Assembly: GCA_903898715.1 (NCBI GenBank)
Contig: CAIUGL010000077.1
Span: forward strand, 21,336 to 85,335
Reading direction: 5' to 3'
DNA: 64,000 nucleotides
Source: an uncultured Cytophagaceae bacterium
Lineage (GTDB): Bacteria; Bacteroidota; Bacteroidia; Cytophagales; Spirosomataceae
Both the position numbers and the translations under genes were made by a program. The notes below the pieces were generated by a model. That model was given only the letters and a program-made list of their open reading frames with translations, was not told the DNA's origin and searched no databases. Each line of letters starts with the position of its first letter. Position 1 is the first letter of the stretch. Positions 52,601 to 61,512 of this stretch are shown in pieces.

Positions 52601-53388
52601 TCATGTAGCGTTTTTACGTACGGCCGCATTAAATCTGCACCTAAAGCACAGTTTAAGCCCACCGACAATAAAGGCATGTGGGAAATCGAAGTTAAAAAAG
52701 CTTCCGTTGTTTGACCCGAAAGCGTCCGGCCTGAAGCATCGGTAATGGTTCCAGAGACCATCACAGGCAGATATGGCTTGGATGGGTTTTCTTTGAAAAA
52801 TTGATCGATGGCAAATAACGCAGCCTTCGCATTTAGGGTATCAAAAACGGTTTCAACGAGTAGTAAATCAGCACCACCATCTACCAAGCCATGTACCTGT
52901 TCCGTATACGCTTCAACCAATTCATCAAATGTCACGGCACGAAAACCGGGATCATTGACATCTGGAGAAAGGGACAGTGTCCGATTCGTTGGTCCAATTG
53001 AACCTGCCACATATCGTGGTTTTGAAGGATTTTGAGCCGTAAATTCATCAGCTACTTCGCGCGCAATCTTCGCAGATTCGAAATTTAGTTCATAAACTAA
53101 TTCCTCCATGTGGTAATCTGCCATGGCAATCGAAGTCCCTGAAAAGGTATTGGTTTCGGCGATATCCGCGCCTGCTGAGAAATACTTTGCGTGAATCTCT
53201 TTGATCACATCTGGCCGCGTAATGGACAACAAGTCATTATTACCCTTAACCTCGTGTGGAAAATCTTTAAATCGTTCGCCACGGTAGTCGGCATCCGATA
53301 ATTTATATTCTTGAATCAATGAACCCATGGCACCATCCAACACAAGGATCCGATGGCGCAATTGTTCGTAAATAGATGGCTTCTGCAT
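49627..53388 (-). CDS. metH: Cobalamin-dependent methionine synthase
   Basis: A 1253-residue four-module enzyme. The homocysteine-binding domain (residues 1 to about 330) ends with the zinc motif GGCCGTTP. The pterin-binding domain contains [17 protein letters not shown]. The B12 domain holds the cobalamin lower ligand histidine in [13 protein letters not shown]. The C-terminal SAM-dependent reactivation domain is intact ([15 protein letters not shown]). Presence implies B12 use. A TATCTTTG element ends seven bases before its ATG, leaving no room for a B12 riboswitch. Confidence 0.96.
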   Translation of the reverse strand: MQKPSIYEQLRHRILVLDGAMGSLIQEYKLSDADYRGERFKDFPHEVKGNNDLLSITRPDVIKEIHAKYFSAGADIAETNTFSGTSIAMADYHMEELVYELNFESAKIAREVADEFTAQNPSKPRYVAGSIGPTNRTLSLSPDVNDPGFRAVTFDELVEAYTEQVHGLVDGGADLLLVETVFDTLNAKAALFAIDQFFKENPSKPYLPVMVSGTITDASGRTLSGQTTEAFLTSISHMPLLSVGLNCALGADLMRPYVKTLHDKSPFLVSAHPNAGLPNEMGEYDQSPEQMAEVIEDFLQHGFVNIIGGCCGTTPAHIQAIAEIAAKYKPHVIPEDSLNQKLSGLEPLEITELTNFVNIGERCNVTGSKKFARLIREENFEEAIAVAREQVDGGAQILDVNMDEGMIDGVKMMPQYLNLLMAEPDIARLPIMIDSSKWEVIEAGLKCVQGKSVVNSISLKEGEERFIELANKVKQYGASVVVMAFDEDGQADSYERRIEICTRAYRILVDVVKFPAQDIIFDPNILTVATGIEEHNNYANDFIKATKWIKENLPHAKVSGGVSNISFSFRGNEPVREAMHTVFLYHAIKAGMDMGIVNASQLGVYDQIDQPLRDLCEDVLLNRNPEATEKLVHFAETVKSVGKEAVIDDAWRQLPVNKRLEHALIKGLTEFIDEDVEEARQQVERPIQVIEGPLMDGMNVVGDLFGEGKMFLPQVVKSARVMKKAVAYLLPFIEAEKQGGESSSAGKILLATVKGDVHDIGKNIVGVVLACNNYEVIDIGVMVSCEKILAAAKEHQVDIIGLSGLITPSLDEMVYVAKEMERQGFTVPLLIGGATTSRIHTAVKIDPHYSGPVIHVLDASRSVPVAGRLLQSELTSQEIFSEIKQEYAELRVSHAARQQEKNYLSIAQARQKSTGIDWTGFKAKQPSFLGVKYFQDYSLAEIAKYIDWTPFFSTWQLSGKYPRIFDNETVGQEARKLFNDAQALLQEIIDGKLLTAKAALGFFPVNSFGDDMILHDFVESVQEVPCEKHGSHAHASYTIQRKDETSDSTAWLHHLRQQGQKSASLPNRCLSDFVAPLSTGETDFVGAFAVTTGIGIEALLAKYEAQHDDYNSIMVKALADRLAEAFAELMHERVRREYWGYAADESMSNEELIMEKYQGIRPAPGYPACPDHTEKKRLFELLDAEKQIGIQLTESYAMYPASAVSGFYFSHPESTYFGLGKIAKDQVVDYAARKGMPLEEMERWLSPVLTYDA

Positions 53389-53395
53389 AATCTTG

Positions 53396-53403
53396 CAAAG
53401 ATA
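53396..53403 (-). promoter_or_regulatory. -7 element next to the metH start codon
   Basis: Reads TATCTTTG on the minus strand, a full match to TAnnTTTG, with seven bases to the ATG at 53388, which predicts a very short or absent leader. A TTG lies about 21 bases upstream. Confidence 0.5.
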
Positions 53404-53430
53404 CCAAAATCATGTGAATAGAGGCAAGAA

Positions 53431-54189
53431 TTAGGCGCCTAGAAAGCCCATTTTTTTGATTTTTTCCAAATCCGCAGGACTATCAATCCCAATCGTTTCA
53501 TATTCGGTTTGGATCGTTTGGATGACATAGCCTTTTTCCAACCAGCGTAATTGCTCCAGAGATTCAGCTAATTCAAGCGCTGAAGGTTTTAATTGACTTA
53601 GCTCACGTAAAATATCAGCCCGATAGGCATATAAACCGATGTGTTTAAAAAAGGAATGTTGGCTTAACCAATCTTCTTGCGCCACACCTCTAAGAAACGG
53701 AATCGTTTGACGCGAAAAATACAAGGCATGGCCTTGTTCGTTTATCACCACTTTAGGAGTATTGATTGAAAACAGTGTGTTTTCGTCTTCTACACGCTTA
53801 ATTAAGGTTAAAATTGGTGCGTTGGTGGCAAAACCTGCCGCCAATTCCGTAAGCTGAGCTGGCTCGATAAAGGGCTCATCCCCTTGAATATTGACGATGT
53901 AGTCAACGGGCTCGCCCAAATTGTCCATCACCTCCGCACAGCGATCCGTTCCTGAAACATGATCTTCGCGTGTCATACATACTTCCGCCCCAAAAGCTAC
54001 AGCAGCTTGTTGGATCCGAACATCATCTGTGGCGATAATGATGCGATGCCAGCCGGCAACTGCCGAAACCCGTTCAAAGGTCCGCTGGATCATCGATTTA
54101 CCACCAATATCTACCAAAGGCTTTCCTGGAAAGCGCGTAGATGCGTACCGAGCAGGAATGACAGCGACAACTTTTTTACCTTGCATCAT
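53431..54189 (-). CDS. kdsB: 3-deoxy-manno-octulosonate cytidylyltransferase
   Basis: A 252-residue enzyme that activates KDO for lipopolysaccharide as CMP-KDO. AVIPARYASTRFPGKPLVDI at the N-terminus, DNLGEPVDYIVNIQGDEPFI, YFSRQTIPFLR and KHIGLYAYRADIL are diagnostic. Two adjacent ATG codons (54189, 54186) can serve as start; further upstream codons read into the divergent gene's control region. LPS biosynthesis in a Gram-negative cell is implied. Confidence 0.94.
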   Translation of the reverse strand: MMQGKKVVAVIPARYASTRFPGKPLVDIGGKSMIQRTFERVSAVAGWHRIIIATDDVRIQQAAVAFGAEVCMTREDHVSGTDRCAEVMDNLGEPVDYIVNIQGDEPFIEPAQLTELAAGFATNAPILTLIKRVEDENTLFSINTPKVVINEQGHALYFSRQTIPFLRGVAQEDWLSQHSFFKHIGLYAYRADILRELSQLKPSALELAESLEQLRWLEKGYVIQTIQTEYETIGIDSPADLEKIKKMGFLGA

Positions 54190-54261
54190 GGGAATAGAAC
54201 CGTTTATGCTAAAATTTTCACCAAATTTGCACATAATTTGCGGGGAATCCGTGGGACCAAG

Positions 54262-55002
54262 GTGGAAAAAATATACGCACATACTTTTTCGGGAAATATT
54301 TGGAGTACCGGGTATTTCGGTGATGCAAAACATCCCAAATGCTGGATCGAGTCGCGAGTGGGTGACGAGGTCCAATGGCATCAAGTAGATTTAACGACCT
54401 TCCATTGTCAAGAAATCCCGTTTCCAATCGAAGCCAATAAACCAAAAACGTGGCTTATTGGCATTGATTCAATTGCGGTATTTCTTTGTTTACACACCGG
54501 AAAAAACCCAGGAATTGAGGCAATTGAAGGCTACGATTTAACCACCGGCAAAAGAATCTATCGGATTGAAATGACCAGTTGGTTAGCCATCGATGGAACC
54601 TATTTACAAACCTCATCTGGAGATCTAAATCTACGAACTGGCGTTTTCGAACCGAAACAAGTAGGTCATTGGCAAGGTGTGACGTTTGAATCACCACAAC
54701 ATTTCGAGGAAAGCCAACCGGGTTTAGAGGCCTTTCAGACGCTTTTTAAGCAAAAATTTGGAGAAAATATTGTAAAGGGATTGGATTACTGGGAAGGTAC
54801 GGATAAGCTAATATTTTCTTATTATCTTTACGACCATGGCTGGAAAAACCGCTTGCGCATTTGCTCATTTGATTTCCAGACACTCCACGAGGAAACGCTA
54901 GTAGCCAGTGAAAAAATTGGCTTCCAAACATTTCAACTAGTACACGGACATTTAGTATATATACGAGATAAACAAGAATTAGTGATCTATGCGCACATTT
55001 AA
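54262..55002 (+). CDS. Poorly characterised cytosolic protein (DUF4905-like)
   Basis: I recognise this only tentatively as the DUF4905 type seen in Cytophagales: about 246 residues of short beta strands rich in aromatic residues, starting EKIYAHTFSGNIW and containing SWLAIDGTYLQTSSGDLNL and FLCLHTGKNPGIEAIEGYDL. There is no signal peptide or known active site. No ATG fits; GTG at 54262 or TTG at 54238 are candidate starts, and the earlier codons run across the kdsB start region. It overlaps the next gene by 14 bases. Confidence 0.6.
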   Translation: MEKIYAHTFSGNIWSTGYFGDAKHPKCWIESRVGDEVQWHQVDLTTFHCQEIPFPIEANKPKTWLIGIDSIAVFLCLHTGKNPGIEAIEGYDLTTGKRIYRIEMTSWLAIDGTYLQTSSGDLNLRTGVFEPKQVGHWQGVTFESPQHFEESQPGLEAFQTLFKQKFGENIVKGLDYWEGTDKLIFSYYLYDHGWKNRLRICSFDFQTLHEETLVASEKIGFQTFQLVHGHLVYIRDKQELVIYAHI

Positions 55003-55816
55003 ACTACTCTTTTTCTTGGTTTTTGGGTTTACGCTTGCGACAAAAGCCACCACACTCGATTCCTTAGGACTTAAGAAAGAGAGCAACAAAACGTATATCG
55101 TATACAAGGTGGGCAACAAGCAAACCCTGTTTTCAATTTTAAAAAAATACAACCTTTCGCTGACTGAGTTTAAGCAGGTCAACCCTGAAATCAGCATCCC
55201 CGTAAATTCAGGTGAAATCGTCTTCATTCCGGTTCATTACCTAGATGAAAGCACGAATACCTTATTATCAGTAGCTAAACCCATCGAGAAAGCACCTGAA
55301 GAAAAACCTAGTAATTCGACAGGTATGCATATCGTGGCCGCTAAGCAAAGTTTATTGACAGTGGCCAACTTGTACAAAGTGACGATGGCAGATTTGCGCA
55401 AGTGGAATAATTTGACATCAGATGTTTTAAAAGAAGGCCAACGCCTGTTAATTTCTGCGCCTACATCTGTGGACAAATCGACCTTGATGCCCAGCAAAAC
55501 AGCTGAACCGGTTAAGACAGAAGCCGACATTAGCAATAATGATGGCCTGCGCAAAACGATTGAAACAGGAATTGCTGAATTGATCGATGTACCAGATAAT
55601 TCAGGAAAATACTTGGCTTTGCATAAATCTGCACCCATAGGCACGTTGGTGTTAGTCAAAAACTTAGCCAATAATCAAAGTATTTGGGTGAAGGTCATCG
55701 GACGTTTACCGAGTACAGATGGCAAATTAATTATCAAGTTATCACCCAAAGCATTTGAGCGATTGAATGCGGTAGACAAACGTATTCGTGCTGAAATCAG
55801 TTATCTAGTTCAATAA
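54989..55816 (+). CDS. Exported LysM protein with RlpA-like double-psi beta-barrel
   Basis: A 275-residue protein with a signal peptide (cleavage near residue 20). Two LysM modules follow: YKVGNKQTLFSILKKYNLSL at about 38-82, and HIVAAKQSLLTVANLYKVTM at about 113-156. A linker leads to a C-terminal DPBB domain (about 185-275, GIAELIDVPDNSGKYLALHK, LVLVKNLANNQSIWVKVIGR). It resembles RlpA-like wall proteins, but the catalytic aspartate is not obvious, so binding and not cleavage may be its job. It heads a run with the micro-protein and the TIGR02757-like gene. Confidence 0.85.
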   Translation: MRTFKLLFFLVFGFTLATKATTLDSLGLKKESNKTYIVYKVGNKQTLFSILKKYNLSLTEFKQVNPEISIPVNSGEIVFIPVHYLDESTNTLLSVAKPIEKAPEEKPSNSTGMHIVAAKQSLLTVANLYKVTMADLRKWNNLTSDVLKEGQRLLISAPTSVDKSTLMPSKTAEPVKTEADISNNDGLRKTIETGIAELIDVPDNSGKYLALHKSAPIGTLVLVKNLANNQSIWVKVIGRLPSTDGKLIIKLSPKAFERLNAVDKRIRAEISYLVQ

Positions 55817-55977
55817 TGCCCAAACGTAAAAGACCCATCACGGCCGGAACCGTAGCTTTTGAGATTCTATTTATCCTCTCATACCCATTTATTGCAGCCT
55901 TTTCAGCTACAGTAACCGTGCTCGTTTGGGTATTGTCGATTCCCTCTCGATTGATGGCATTTTTCGGAAATAAATAA
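55816..55977 (+). CDS. 53-residue membrane micro-protein
   Basis: ATG at 55816 overlaps the previous stop by one base (TAATG) and a stop follows at 55975. The peptide has a basic start (MPKRKRPITAGTVAFEIL) and a hydrophobic stretch of about 30 residues that could cross the membrane once, then SRLMAFFGNK. Tight coupling to the LysM gene and a five-base gap to the next gene support it being real. I do not recognise a family. Confidence 0.6.
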   Translation: MPKRKRPITAGTVAFEILFILSYPFIAAFSATVTVLVWVLSIPSRLMAFFGNK

Positions 55978-55982
55978 GCGAA

Positions 55983-56762
55983 ATGGAGCAACACGTCCAA
56001 AATCTTTTGGATTCCAAGTATGCCTTTTTCAATCATCCTCGATTCATCGAGCATGACCCGATTCAAATTCCACACGCTTTCAGTCAACAACAAGACATTG
56101 AAATTATGGGATTCTGGGTGGCGATGTTGGCCTGGGGCCAACGGAAAACCATTATCTCAAAAGCCAACGAATTAATTCAACTATTTGATGGCGCTCCATA
56201 TCAATTCATCATGGAACATCAAGCGCATGATTTGAAACGCTTGGAGACGTTCAAACATCGGACCTTTAATTATACCGACACCTTGTATTTTATCCGTTTT
56301 TTCAATCGGCAATATACCTCGAACCAAAGCTTAGAAACTGCATTTAGCCAGGCCTATAATCCAGATGAATTAACGATAGAAGCAGCAATCAATCGCTTTT
56401 ACCGCCATTTTTTTAATGACGAATTTGCGCCGTCAAGGACCCAAAAACATATTTCGGCACCCTTTAAGAAATCAGCGTGTAAACGAATTTGTATGTTTCT
56501 GAGGTGGATGGTCCGGAAAGATGAACATGGGGTCGACTTTGGATTGTGGAACAATATGCGGCCATCTCAGCTCGTTTGTCCCTTGGATGTGCATGCACAA
56601 CGGACCGCAGAAAGTTTACAATTAGTTTCTCCGGGGCCTGCCAATTGGAATAAAGCATTGGAATTAACCGACGCACTGCGCCGATTAGATTCCACAGATC
56701 CGGTAAAATATGATTTCGCCCTATATGGCATGGGCATTGAAGAAAAAACGATTTGGCAATGA
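55983..56762 (+). CDS. TIGR02757-family protein
   Basis: A 259-residue protein of the TIGR02757/DUF2400 type, with ADPHFIHDP-like DPIQIPHAF, FWVAMLAWGQRKTIISKAN, and KRICMFLRWMVRKDEHGVDFG motifs. KRICMFLRWMVR recalls helix-hairpin-helix DNA-repair glycosylase folds, but catalytic residues are not clear and function is unknown. It overlaps the mutarotase gene by four bases. Confidence 0.82.
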   Translation: MEQHVQNLLDSKYAFFNHPRFIEHDPIQIPHAFSQQQDIEIMGFWVAMLAWGQRKTIISKANELIQLFDGAPYQFIMEHQAHDLKRLETFKHRTFNYTDTLYFIRFFNRQYTSNQSLETAFSQAYNPDELTIEAAINRFYRHFFNDEFAPSRTQKHISAPFKKSACKRICMFLRWMVRKDEHGVDFGLWNNMRPSQLVCPLDVHAQRTAESLQLVSPGPANWNKALELTDALRRLDSTDPVKYDFALYGMGIEEKTIWQ

Positions 56763-57706
56763 TTATAGAACAAAACGAAAACCAAATTTCTTTAGTCAAT
56801 CCGACTAACCAATCGCGCGTGGATATTGATCTGGCGGCAGGGGGATTATTGACGCGCTTTGACGTACACGTTGAAAATGAGCTTATCAATATCGTAAAAC
56901 TGCCCTTTTCCGACCGATACCCCTTAGCGTCCAACCCGTACCATCTTTCGGCTGTACTAACGCCTTGGGTAAATCGTGTTCGCAATGGGAATTATTCCTT
57001 TGAAGGCAGAAATTATCAATTGCCCATTAATGAACCCAATTTAGGCAATGCGATTCACGGGCTATTAGCACGTGCGCCATTTACGGTAAGTGCATCCGAG
57101 TCTACTCCAAATTCAGCCTACGTTCGCATCAGCCATTCCTATCTAGGTGGTGAAAAAGGGTATCCATTCCCCTTCGACTTTTCGATTGATTATACGTTTG
57201 AAAAAAGTGGAGGGTTGCGGGTCAACTTCCATGCGACGAATACAGGAACTGGAAATATGCCGTTTGCTTGTGGCTGGCACCCCTATTTCGGATTCCCGGG
57301 AAGCACATTAGAAGATCTTCAAATTAGTTTTGCTTCCAAATCACGCTTTTTGTCCGACTCCCAAATGATTCCTTTACAAGAAGAATCGTTTGAGCGAAAG
57401 GATCCAATATCATTAGGAAATGAGCAATTAGATCATGTTTTTTTATTAAAACCGCTGGCGACCCACAGAACGGAATTGCATGATACACGACGGAATATCA
57501 GTTTTTACTTAGAGCAATCAAGTATCCAATTTCCTTACCTCGTCGTATTTGCACCAGGAGATCAGGATGCGGTAGCCATTGAACCGATGACCGCAAATAC
57601 CGATGCATTCAATACCGCTGAAGGGCTACAGGTTTTAGCGCCAGGTGCCCAGTTTGACGGAGAAGTTTATTTATGGGTAGGAAAAGCAGGCCAGACCATG
57701 CGGTAG
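56759..57706 (+). CDS. Aldose 1-epimerase (galactose mutarotase) family protein
   Basis: A 315-residue protein of the GalM/YeaD-like fold. NAIHGLLARAPF and FACGWHPYFGFPGS provide the two histidines used for ring opening, and AIEPMTANTDAFNTAEGLQVL supplies the catalytic glutamate region. Substrate could be galactose, glucose or a hexose phosphate. The ATG at 56759 is preferred over a TTG two codons earlier. Confidence 0.88.
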   Translation: MIIEQNENQISLVNPTNQSRVDIDLAAGGLLTRFDVHVENELINIVKLPFSDRYPLASNPYHLSAVLTPWVNRVRNGNYSFEGRNYQLPINEPNLGNAIHGLLARAPFTVSASESTPNSAYVRISHSYLGGEKGYPFPFDFSIDYTFEKSGGLRVNFHATNTGTGNMPFACGWHPYFGFPGSTLEDLQISFASKSRFLSDSQMIPLQEESFERKDPISLGNEQLDHVFLLKPLATHRTELHDTRRNISFYLEQSSIQFPYLVVFAPGDQDAVAIEPMTANTDAFNTAEGLQVLAPGAQFDGEVYLWVGKAGQTMR

Positions 57707-57721
57707 GCCAAATGATTTTTG

Positions 57722-57729
57722 TACATTTG
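57722..57729 (+). promoter_or_regulatory. -7 element abutting the DUF3078 start codon
   Basis: TACATTTG, a full match to TAnnTTTG, with only five bases to the ATG at 57735. A leaderless mRNA is predicted. Confidence 0.45.
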
Positions 57730-57734
57730 TCGAA

Positions 57735-58625
57735 ATGAAATCACTATTTACCTTCATTTTTTGCTTACTAATTTCTTCCACTAAGCTATTGGGCACGGTT
57801 GAAGCAGATAGTTTGGCTCAAAAATGGAAAAAGGATTTCAACACAGGGGTCAACCTAAATCAATCTAGTTTTAGTGATAACTGGAAAGGAGGAGGTAGTA
57901 ACACCTTCGCCATTGGCTGGTTTTTAAACCATTCTGCCAAAGTTGTCAATAACAATTGGCGCTTAAATAGTGATCTAAATCTTCAAGTTGGTTTTCTACA
58001 AAACAGAACACAATCACTCCGCAAGAACGTTGACCGGATTTTTTACGAGTTTAAAGCCGGTTACCGCATAAGTCCAAAATGGGATTTTTATGGATCGACC
58101 AACTTTCAATCCCAATTTTTCAAAGGTATTGAATACAGCAAAAAGAATAAATTAGGGATTCCCATAGATTCCCTCGTTTCAAATATCTTCGCTCCCGCCT
58201 ATCTGACGACGTCAATGGGTTTGGAATACCATCCACAGAAATCATTCTATACCCGAATTGGTATTGGAAGTTTACGTCAAACCTTCGTATTTGATGAGCG
58301 CATTTCCCGTGCAGGATTGTATGGATTGCAGCGTCCTGGAGATAACATCAGAAATCAGTTCGTATTTCAATATTTGATGAATATCGAAAAAGATATCTTT
58401 CAAAATATCAATATGAAAGCACGCTATTCCGCACTAGTAGATTATTTCAGAATCGGAAGAACAGATGGAATTGTGCATCGCTTGGATGCCAACTTCACCA
58501 TGAAGGTCAATAAATATGTATCTACGAATTTGCAGGCCGTTCTATTTCGAGATTATGACCAAGATCCCAATTGGCAATTCTCCCAAATCCTAGCCATGGG
58601 GGTTTTATACCGCTTAGGCAACTAA
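57735..58625 (+). CDS. DUF3078 outer-membrane protein
   Basis: A 296-residue exported protein (signal peptide to about residue 24) with the DUF3078 start pattern WKKDFNTGVNLNQSSFSDNW-like sequence and alternating strands of a likely outer-membrane beta barrel (WDFYGSTNFQSQFFKGIEY, YHPQKSFYTRIGIGSLRQTF), ending in aromatic-containing strand LAMGVLYRLGN. Function of the family is unknown. Its stop overlaps that of the convergent Ppx gene by four bases. Confidence 0.85.
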   Translation: MKSLFTFIFCLLISSTKLLGTVEADSLAQKWKKDFNTGVNLNQSSFSDNWKGGGSNTFAIGWFLNHSAKVVNNNWRLNSDLNLQVGFLQNRTQSLRKNVDRIFYEFKAGYRISPKWDFYGSTNFQSQFFKGIEYSKKNKLGIPIDSLVSNIFAPAYLTTSMGLEYHPQKSFYTRIGIGSLRQTFVFDERISRAGLYGLQRPGDNIRNQFVFQYLMNIEKDIFQNINMKARYSALVDYFRIGRTDGIVHRLDANFTMKVNKYVSTNLQAVLFRDYDQDPNWQFSQILAMGVLYRLGN

Positions 58626-59521
58626 GTATTTGCGCGTCTCCGCGCTTGCATACGTTCATGCAGCATTTGAATAATTCCGTCTTTCAAACCCAAATCTGGA
58701 ACAAATATGGTCTCGCAACCAGCTAATTCCATCGCAGTCAAATAAATCGAGGCAGCAGGTACGATAACGTCAGCTCGGTCCGTGTTTAAGCGTAGTTTAT
58801 TGACACGTTCCTCATACGTAAAGGAGCCTACAAACTCTGAAATCCGCTTTAGCTCCGTAAAATCCATCGTCTTGTGCTCGTCAACTTGTGTAGACAAATT
58901 GTATAGTTTACTAATGTTCCCACCAGTTCCCACGGCATAAACAGGGCCTTTAATTTCACTTTTTTGTTGGCTTATCCAATTCTGCATTTTCTCCCAATCT
59001 CCCGCCTTTTCTTTACCCTCAAGCAAACGTACCGATCCGATTTTAAAGGATTTGGTTGCGAATTTTTCCTGATTTTTATAAAAATTCAACTCCGTAGATC
59101 CACCACCCACATCGATGTGTAAGTAATTTTTCTTCGGGTTAAGTGATTTAACGACAACATCGTTGATTAACTCAGCCTCGCGCGTCCCATCGATCAGATG
59201 GATTTTCATATCCAAGATTTTATGTACTCGCGTTATGATTTCAGAAGAATTGGAAGCCTCACGCATCGCTGAGGTGGCACAAATGGAGTAATCTTGCACT
59301 TCATGCAAATCCATTAATAATTTATAGGCGTGCATCAGCTTGAATATCCGGACTTCAGATTCAGGACTAATGGTCCCATCCGTGAACACGTCATGTCCTA
59401 ATCGCAGCGCAAATCGAACATATTCAACCCGCTTAAAACTGATCATCCCTTCATTATCCAGTACAGAAGAAATCTGGAGACGTGCGGCATTTGAGCCTAT
59501 ATCAATGGCGGCGAATTTCAT
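58622..59521 (-). CDS. Ppx/GppA-family phosphatase, paralog 2
   Basis: A 299-residue two-domain exopolyphosphatase/pppGpp phosphatase: FAAIDIGSNAARLQISS at the N-terminus, ATSAMREASNSSEII, and the second phosphate loop YLHIDVGGGSTELNFY near 136. It is clearly diverged from the paralog at 13811-14770. It begins inside the last codon of the HesB-like gene (four-base overlap), so the two are co-translated. Confidence 0.87.
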   Translation of the reverse strand: MKFAAIDIGSNAARLQISSVLDNEGMISFKRVEYVRFALRLGHDVFTDGTISPESEVRIFKLMHAYKLLMDLHEVQDYSICATSAMREASNSSEIITRVHKILDMKIHLIDGTREAELINDVVVKSLNPKKNYLHIDVGGGSTELNFYKNQEKFATKSFKIGSVRLLEGKEKAGDWEKMQNWISQQKSEIKGPVYAVGTGGNISKLYNLSTQVDEHKTMDFTELKRISEFVGSFTYEERVNKLRLNTDRADVIVPAASIYLTAMELAGCETIFVPDLGLKDGIIQMLHERMQARRRANT

Positions 59522-59814
59522 ATGTTGGCTTTCGGTTTATGCAAATAAAATCCATTGGCACCTGGATCAAAATCAATTTCAGTCCCAACAACGAATAACA
59601 TTTGTCGTTTGTCGATGACCACAGGAATTTCGGCAATTAGGTATTGGTCATCAAATTCAGTTTTTTGGTCAAAGCCTAAAACATAGGTTCCTCCACATGC
59701 ACCACCCCGCATACCCACGCGAACAAAAGGTTCAGGCATGGACCCATTTTCAATAATGCTACGCAAATTTTCACGTGCAATGTCGGTAAATGAAATAGGA
59801 GAATTATTTGACAT
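59518..59814 (-). CDS. HesB/IscA-like protein lacking the C-terminal cysteine pair
   Basis: A 98-residue A-type-carrier fold protein. One cysteine of the usual three is kept (Cys40, in MRGGACGGTY, where the norm is GGGCSG). The C-terminus, where CGCG normally lies, ends NGFYLHKPKANI with no cysteine. The fold core VVIDKRQMLFVVGTEIDF is intact. It may bind iron or a cluster in another way, or have lost that role. It overlaps ppx paralog 2 and has its own -7 element at 59835-59842. Confidence 0.82.
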   Translation of the reverse strand: MSNNSPISFTDIARENLRSIIENGSMPEPFVRVGMRGGACGGTYVLGFDQKTEFDDQYLIAEIPVVIDKRQMLFVVGTEIDFDPGANGFYLHKPKANI

Positions 59815-59834
59815 ACAAAAAACGATTGCCTGCG

Positions 59835-59842
59835 CAAAAATA
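59835..59842 (-). promoter_or_regulatory. -7 promoter element for the HesB-like gene
   Basis: Reads TATTTTTG on the minus strand, a full match to TAnnTTTG, 20 bases before the ATG at 59814. Confidence 0.5.
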
Positions 59843-59945
59843 GTTAAATTTAGCCTGCTATTTTACGAATTAGGCGTTAACAAATTTTAATTTTTACGCA
59901 CACAATAATTCGTTCGCAAATTAAGTTTAGGTTAAAAACGCAAGC

Positions 59946-61511
59946 ATGATTTATTCCATTCTTTGGGCAGACGACGAAATCGATTTACTGACACCCTACA
60001 TTATCTTTCTAGAAAATAAAGGGTACCAAGTCACAACCGCTAATTCAGGCGCTGATGCGTTAGATTTAGTCAATAATCAAAAATTCGACGTCTTATTTTT
60101 AGATGAAAACATGCCGGGTATGTCGGGCCTTGAAGTCCTCATTTCGATCAAACAGATTCGCCCAAACCTCCCTGTCATCATGATTACCAAATCGGAGGAA
60201 GAGGAATTAATGGAAGATGCGATTGGTTCAAAAATTGCCGACTACCTCATTAAGCCACTCAACCCCAATCAGTTACTACTTTCTGTGAAGCGGATTTTTG
60301 ATAAGAAACGTTTAGAGGAAGAGAAGACGAATTTGAATTACCAGCAAGAATTCAGGGAGCTTTCGATGCGCTATCAAGATCGCTTGAACGCGGAGGAATG
60401 GGCAGACATTTATAAGAAATTAACATATTGGGAATTAGAGATTGATCAGACAGAAAACAAATCGATGTCGGAGGTTTTGATCAATCAAAAATCAGAAGCC
60501 AATGTGCACTTTTCGAAATTCATCGAAAATTCCTACGAGGGTTGGTTGCAACATCCTGATGCAGATACACCAATTTTATCGCATTTGATGATGCGTAAAT
60601 TTGTGTTTCCTCGCATCAATGACAAATCGCCCTTATTCTTTATCCTAATCGATAATCTTCGGTATGATCAATGGAAAACATTGGAGTTATTCATCCAAGA
60701 GTATTTCCAAATGGAGGAAGAGCGTACCTATTATTCTATTTTACCTACCACTACAGCTTACGCCCGTAATTCCATTTTTGCGGGAATGATGCCATCCGAA
60801 ATCCATAAAAATTATCCCGATAAATGGGTGTTTGATTTAGGAGATTCAGAGGATGAAGAAGGGTATAATAAGCATGAGGAATTCTATTTAAATGAACAAT
60901 TGAAGCGTTTACGTATTCCGGCAAAAGCTTCGTATCATAAGATTATCCATCAATACCAAGGAAAGCAGTTGGTAGACAACTTCAACAAACTCCTTACCAA
61001 TCAGCTAAATGTGATCGTTTACAACTTTGTGGATATGCTTTCGCATGCACGTACGGACATGGCGATGATTAAAGAATTGGCACCTGATGAGTCTGCGTAC
61101 CGCAGTTTAACGGCGAGCTGGTTTCAGCATTCCCCCCTATTTGATTTATTGAAGCGTATTTCAGAGAAAAAGGGACGGGTGATTATCACGACCGATCACG
61201 GTATGATTCGGGTTCAAAATCCGATAAAGATCATTGGAGATCGCAGTACAAACACGAATTTACGCTATAAGCAAGGGAAGAATTTAAACTGGGATCCATC
61301 GAATAAAATGTTTGTGAGTCGCAAACCCGAACAATTGTTTCTTCCGAAACCGAATATGTCAACGACCTATGTATTTGCGAAAGATGATCACATGTTTGCC
61401 TATCCAAATAACTACAATCAATACGTAAACCATTATCGGAATACCTTCCAGCACGGAGGAATATCCTTGGAAGAATGTATTATTCCAGTGGCGTATTTAG
61501 TTGGCAAATAG
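59946..61511 (+). CDS. porX: PorX-type response regulator with PglZ domain
   Basis: A 521-residue protein. Residues 1-120 are a response-regulator receiver: acidic pocket at Asp9/Asp10, phospho-acceptor Asp53 in LFLDENMPG, Thr81 and Lys103. A helical linker leads to a PglZ domain (about 200-515) of the alkaline phosphatase superfamily with ILIDNLRYDQW, LPTTTAYARNS and ITTDHGMIRV carrying metal ligands. PorX controls type IX secretion with PorY and SigP in Porphyromonas and cuts cyclic oligonucleotides in vitro. A weak -7-like TAAGTTTA is at 59922-59929. Confidence 0.92.
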   Translation: MIYSILWADDEIDLLTPYIIFLENKGYQVTTANSGADALDLVNNQKFDVLFLDENMPGMSGLEVLISIKQIRPNLPVIMITKSEEEELMEDAIGSKIADYLIKPLNPNQLLLSVKRIFDKKRLEEEKTNLNYQQEFRELSMRYQDRLNAEEWADIYKKLTYWELEIDQTENKSMSEVLINQKSEANVHFSKFIENSYEGWLQHPDADTPILSHLMMRKFVFPRINDKSPLFFILIDNLRYDQWKTLELFIQEYFQMEEERTYYSILPTTTAYARNSIFAGMMPSEIHKNYPDKWVFDLGDSEDEEGYNKHEEFYLNEQLKRLRIPAKASYHKIIHQYQGKQLVDNFNKLLTNQLNVIVYNFVDMLSHARTDMAMIKELAPDESAYRSLTASWFQHSPLFDLLKRISEKKGRVIITTDHGMIRVQNPIKIIGDRSTNTNLRYKQGKNLNWDPSNKMFVSRKPEQLFLPKPNMSTTYVFAKDDHMFAYPNNYNQYVNHYRNTFQHGGISLEECIIPVAYLVGK

Positions 61512-61512
61512 C

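Noticed and set aside
53389..53430. B12 riboswitch ahead of metH
   Set aside because: Only 42 bases separate metH from kdsB and a -7 element lies seven bases from the start, so no room remains.
53959..54261. Upstream in-frame extension of the DUF4905-like gene
   Set aside because: It runs antisense across the kdsB N-terminus and its residues match the complement of a conserved gene, so it is not coding.
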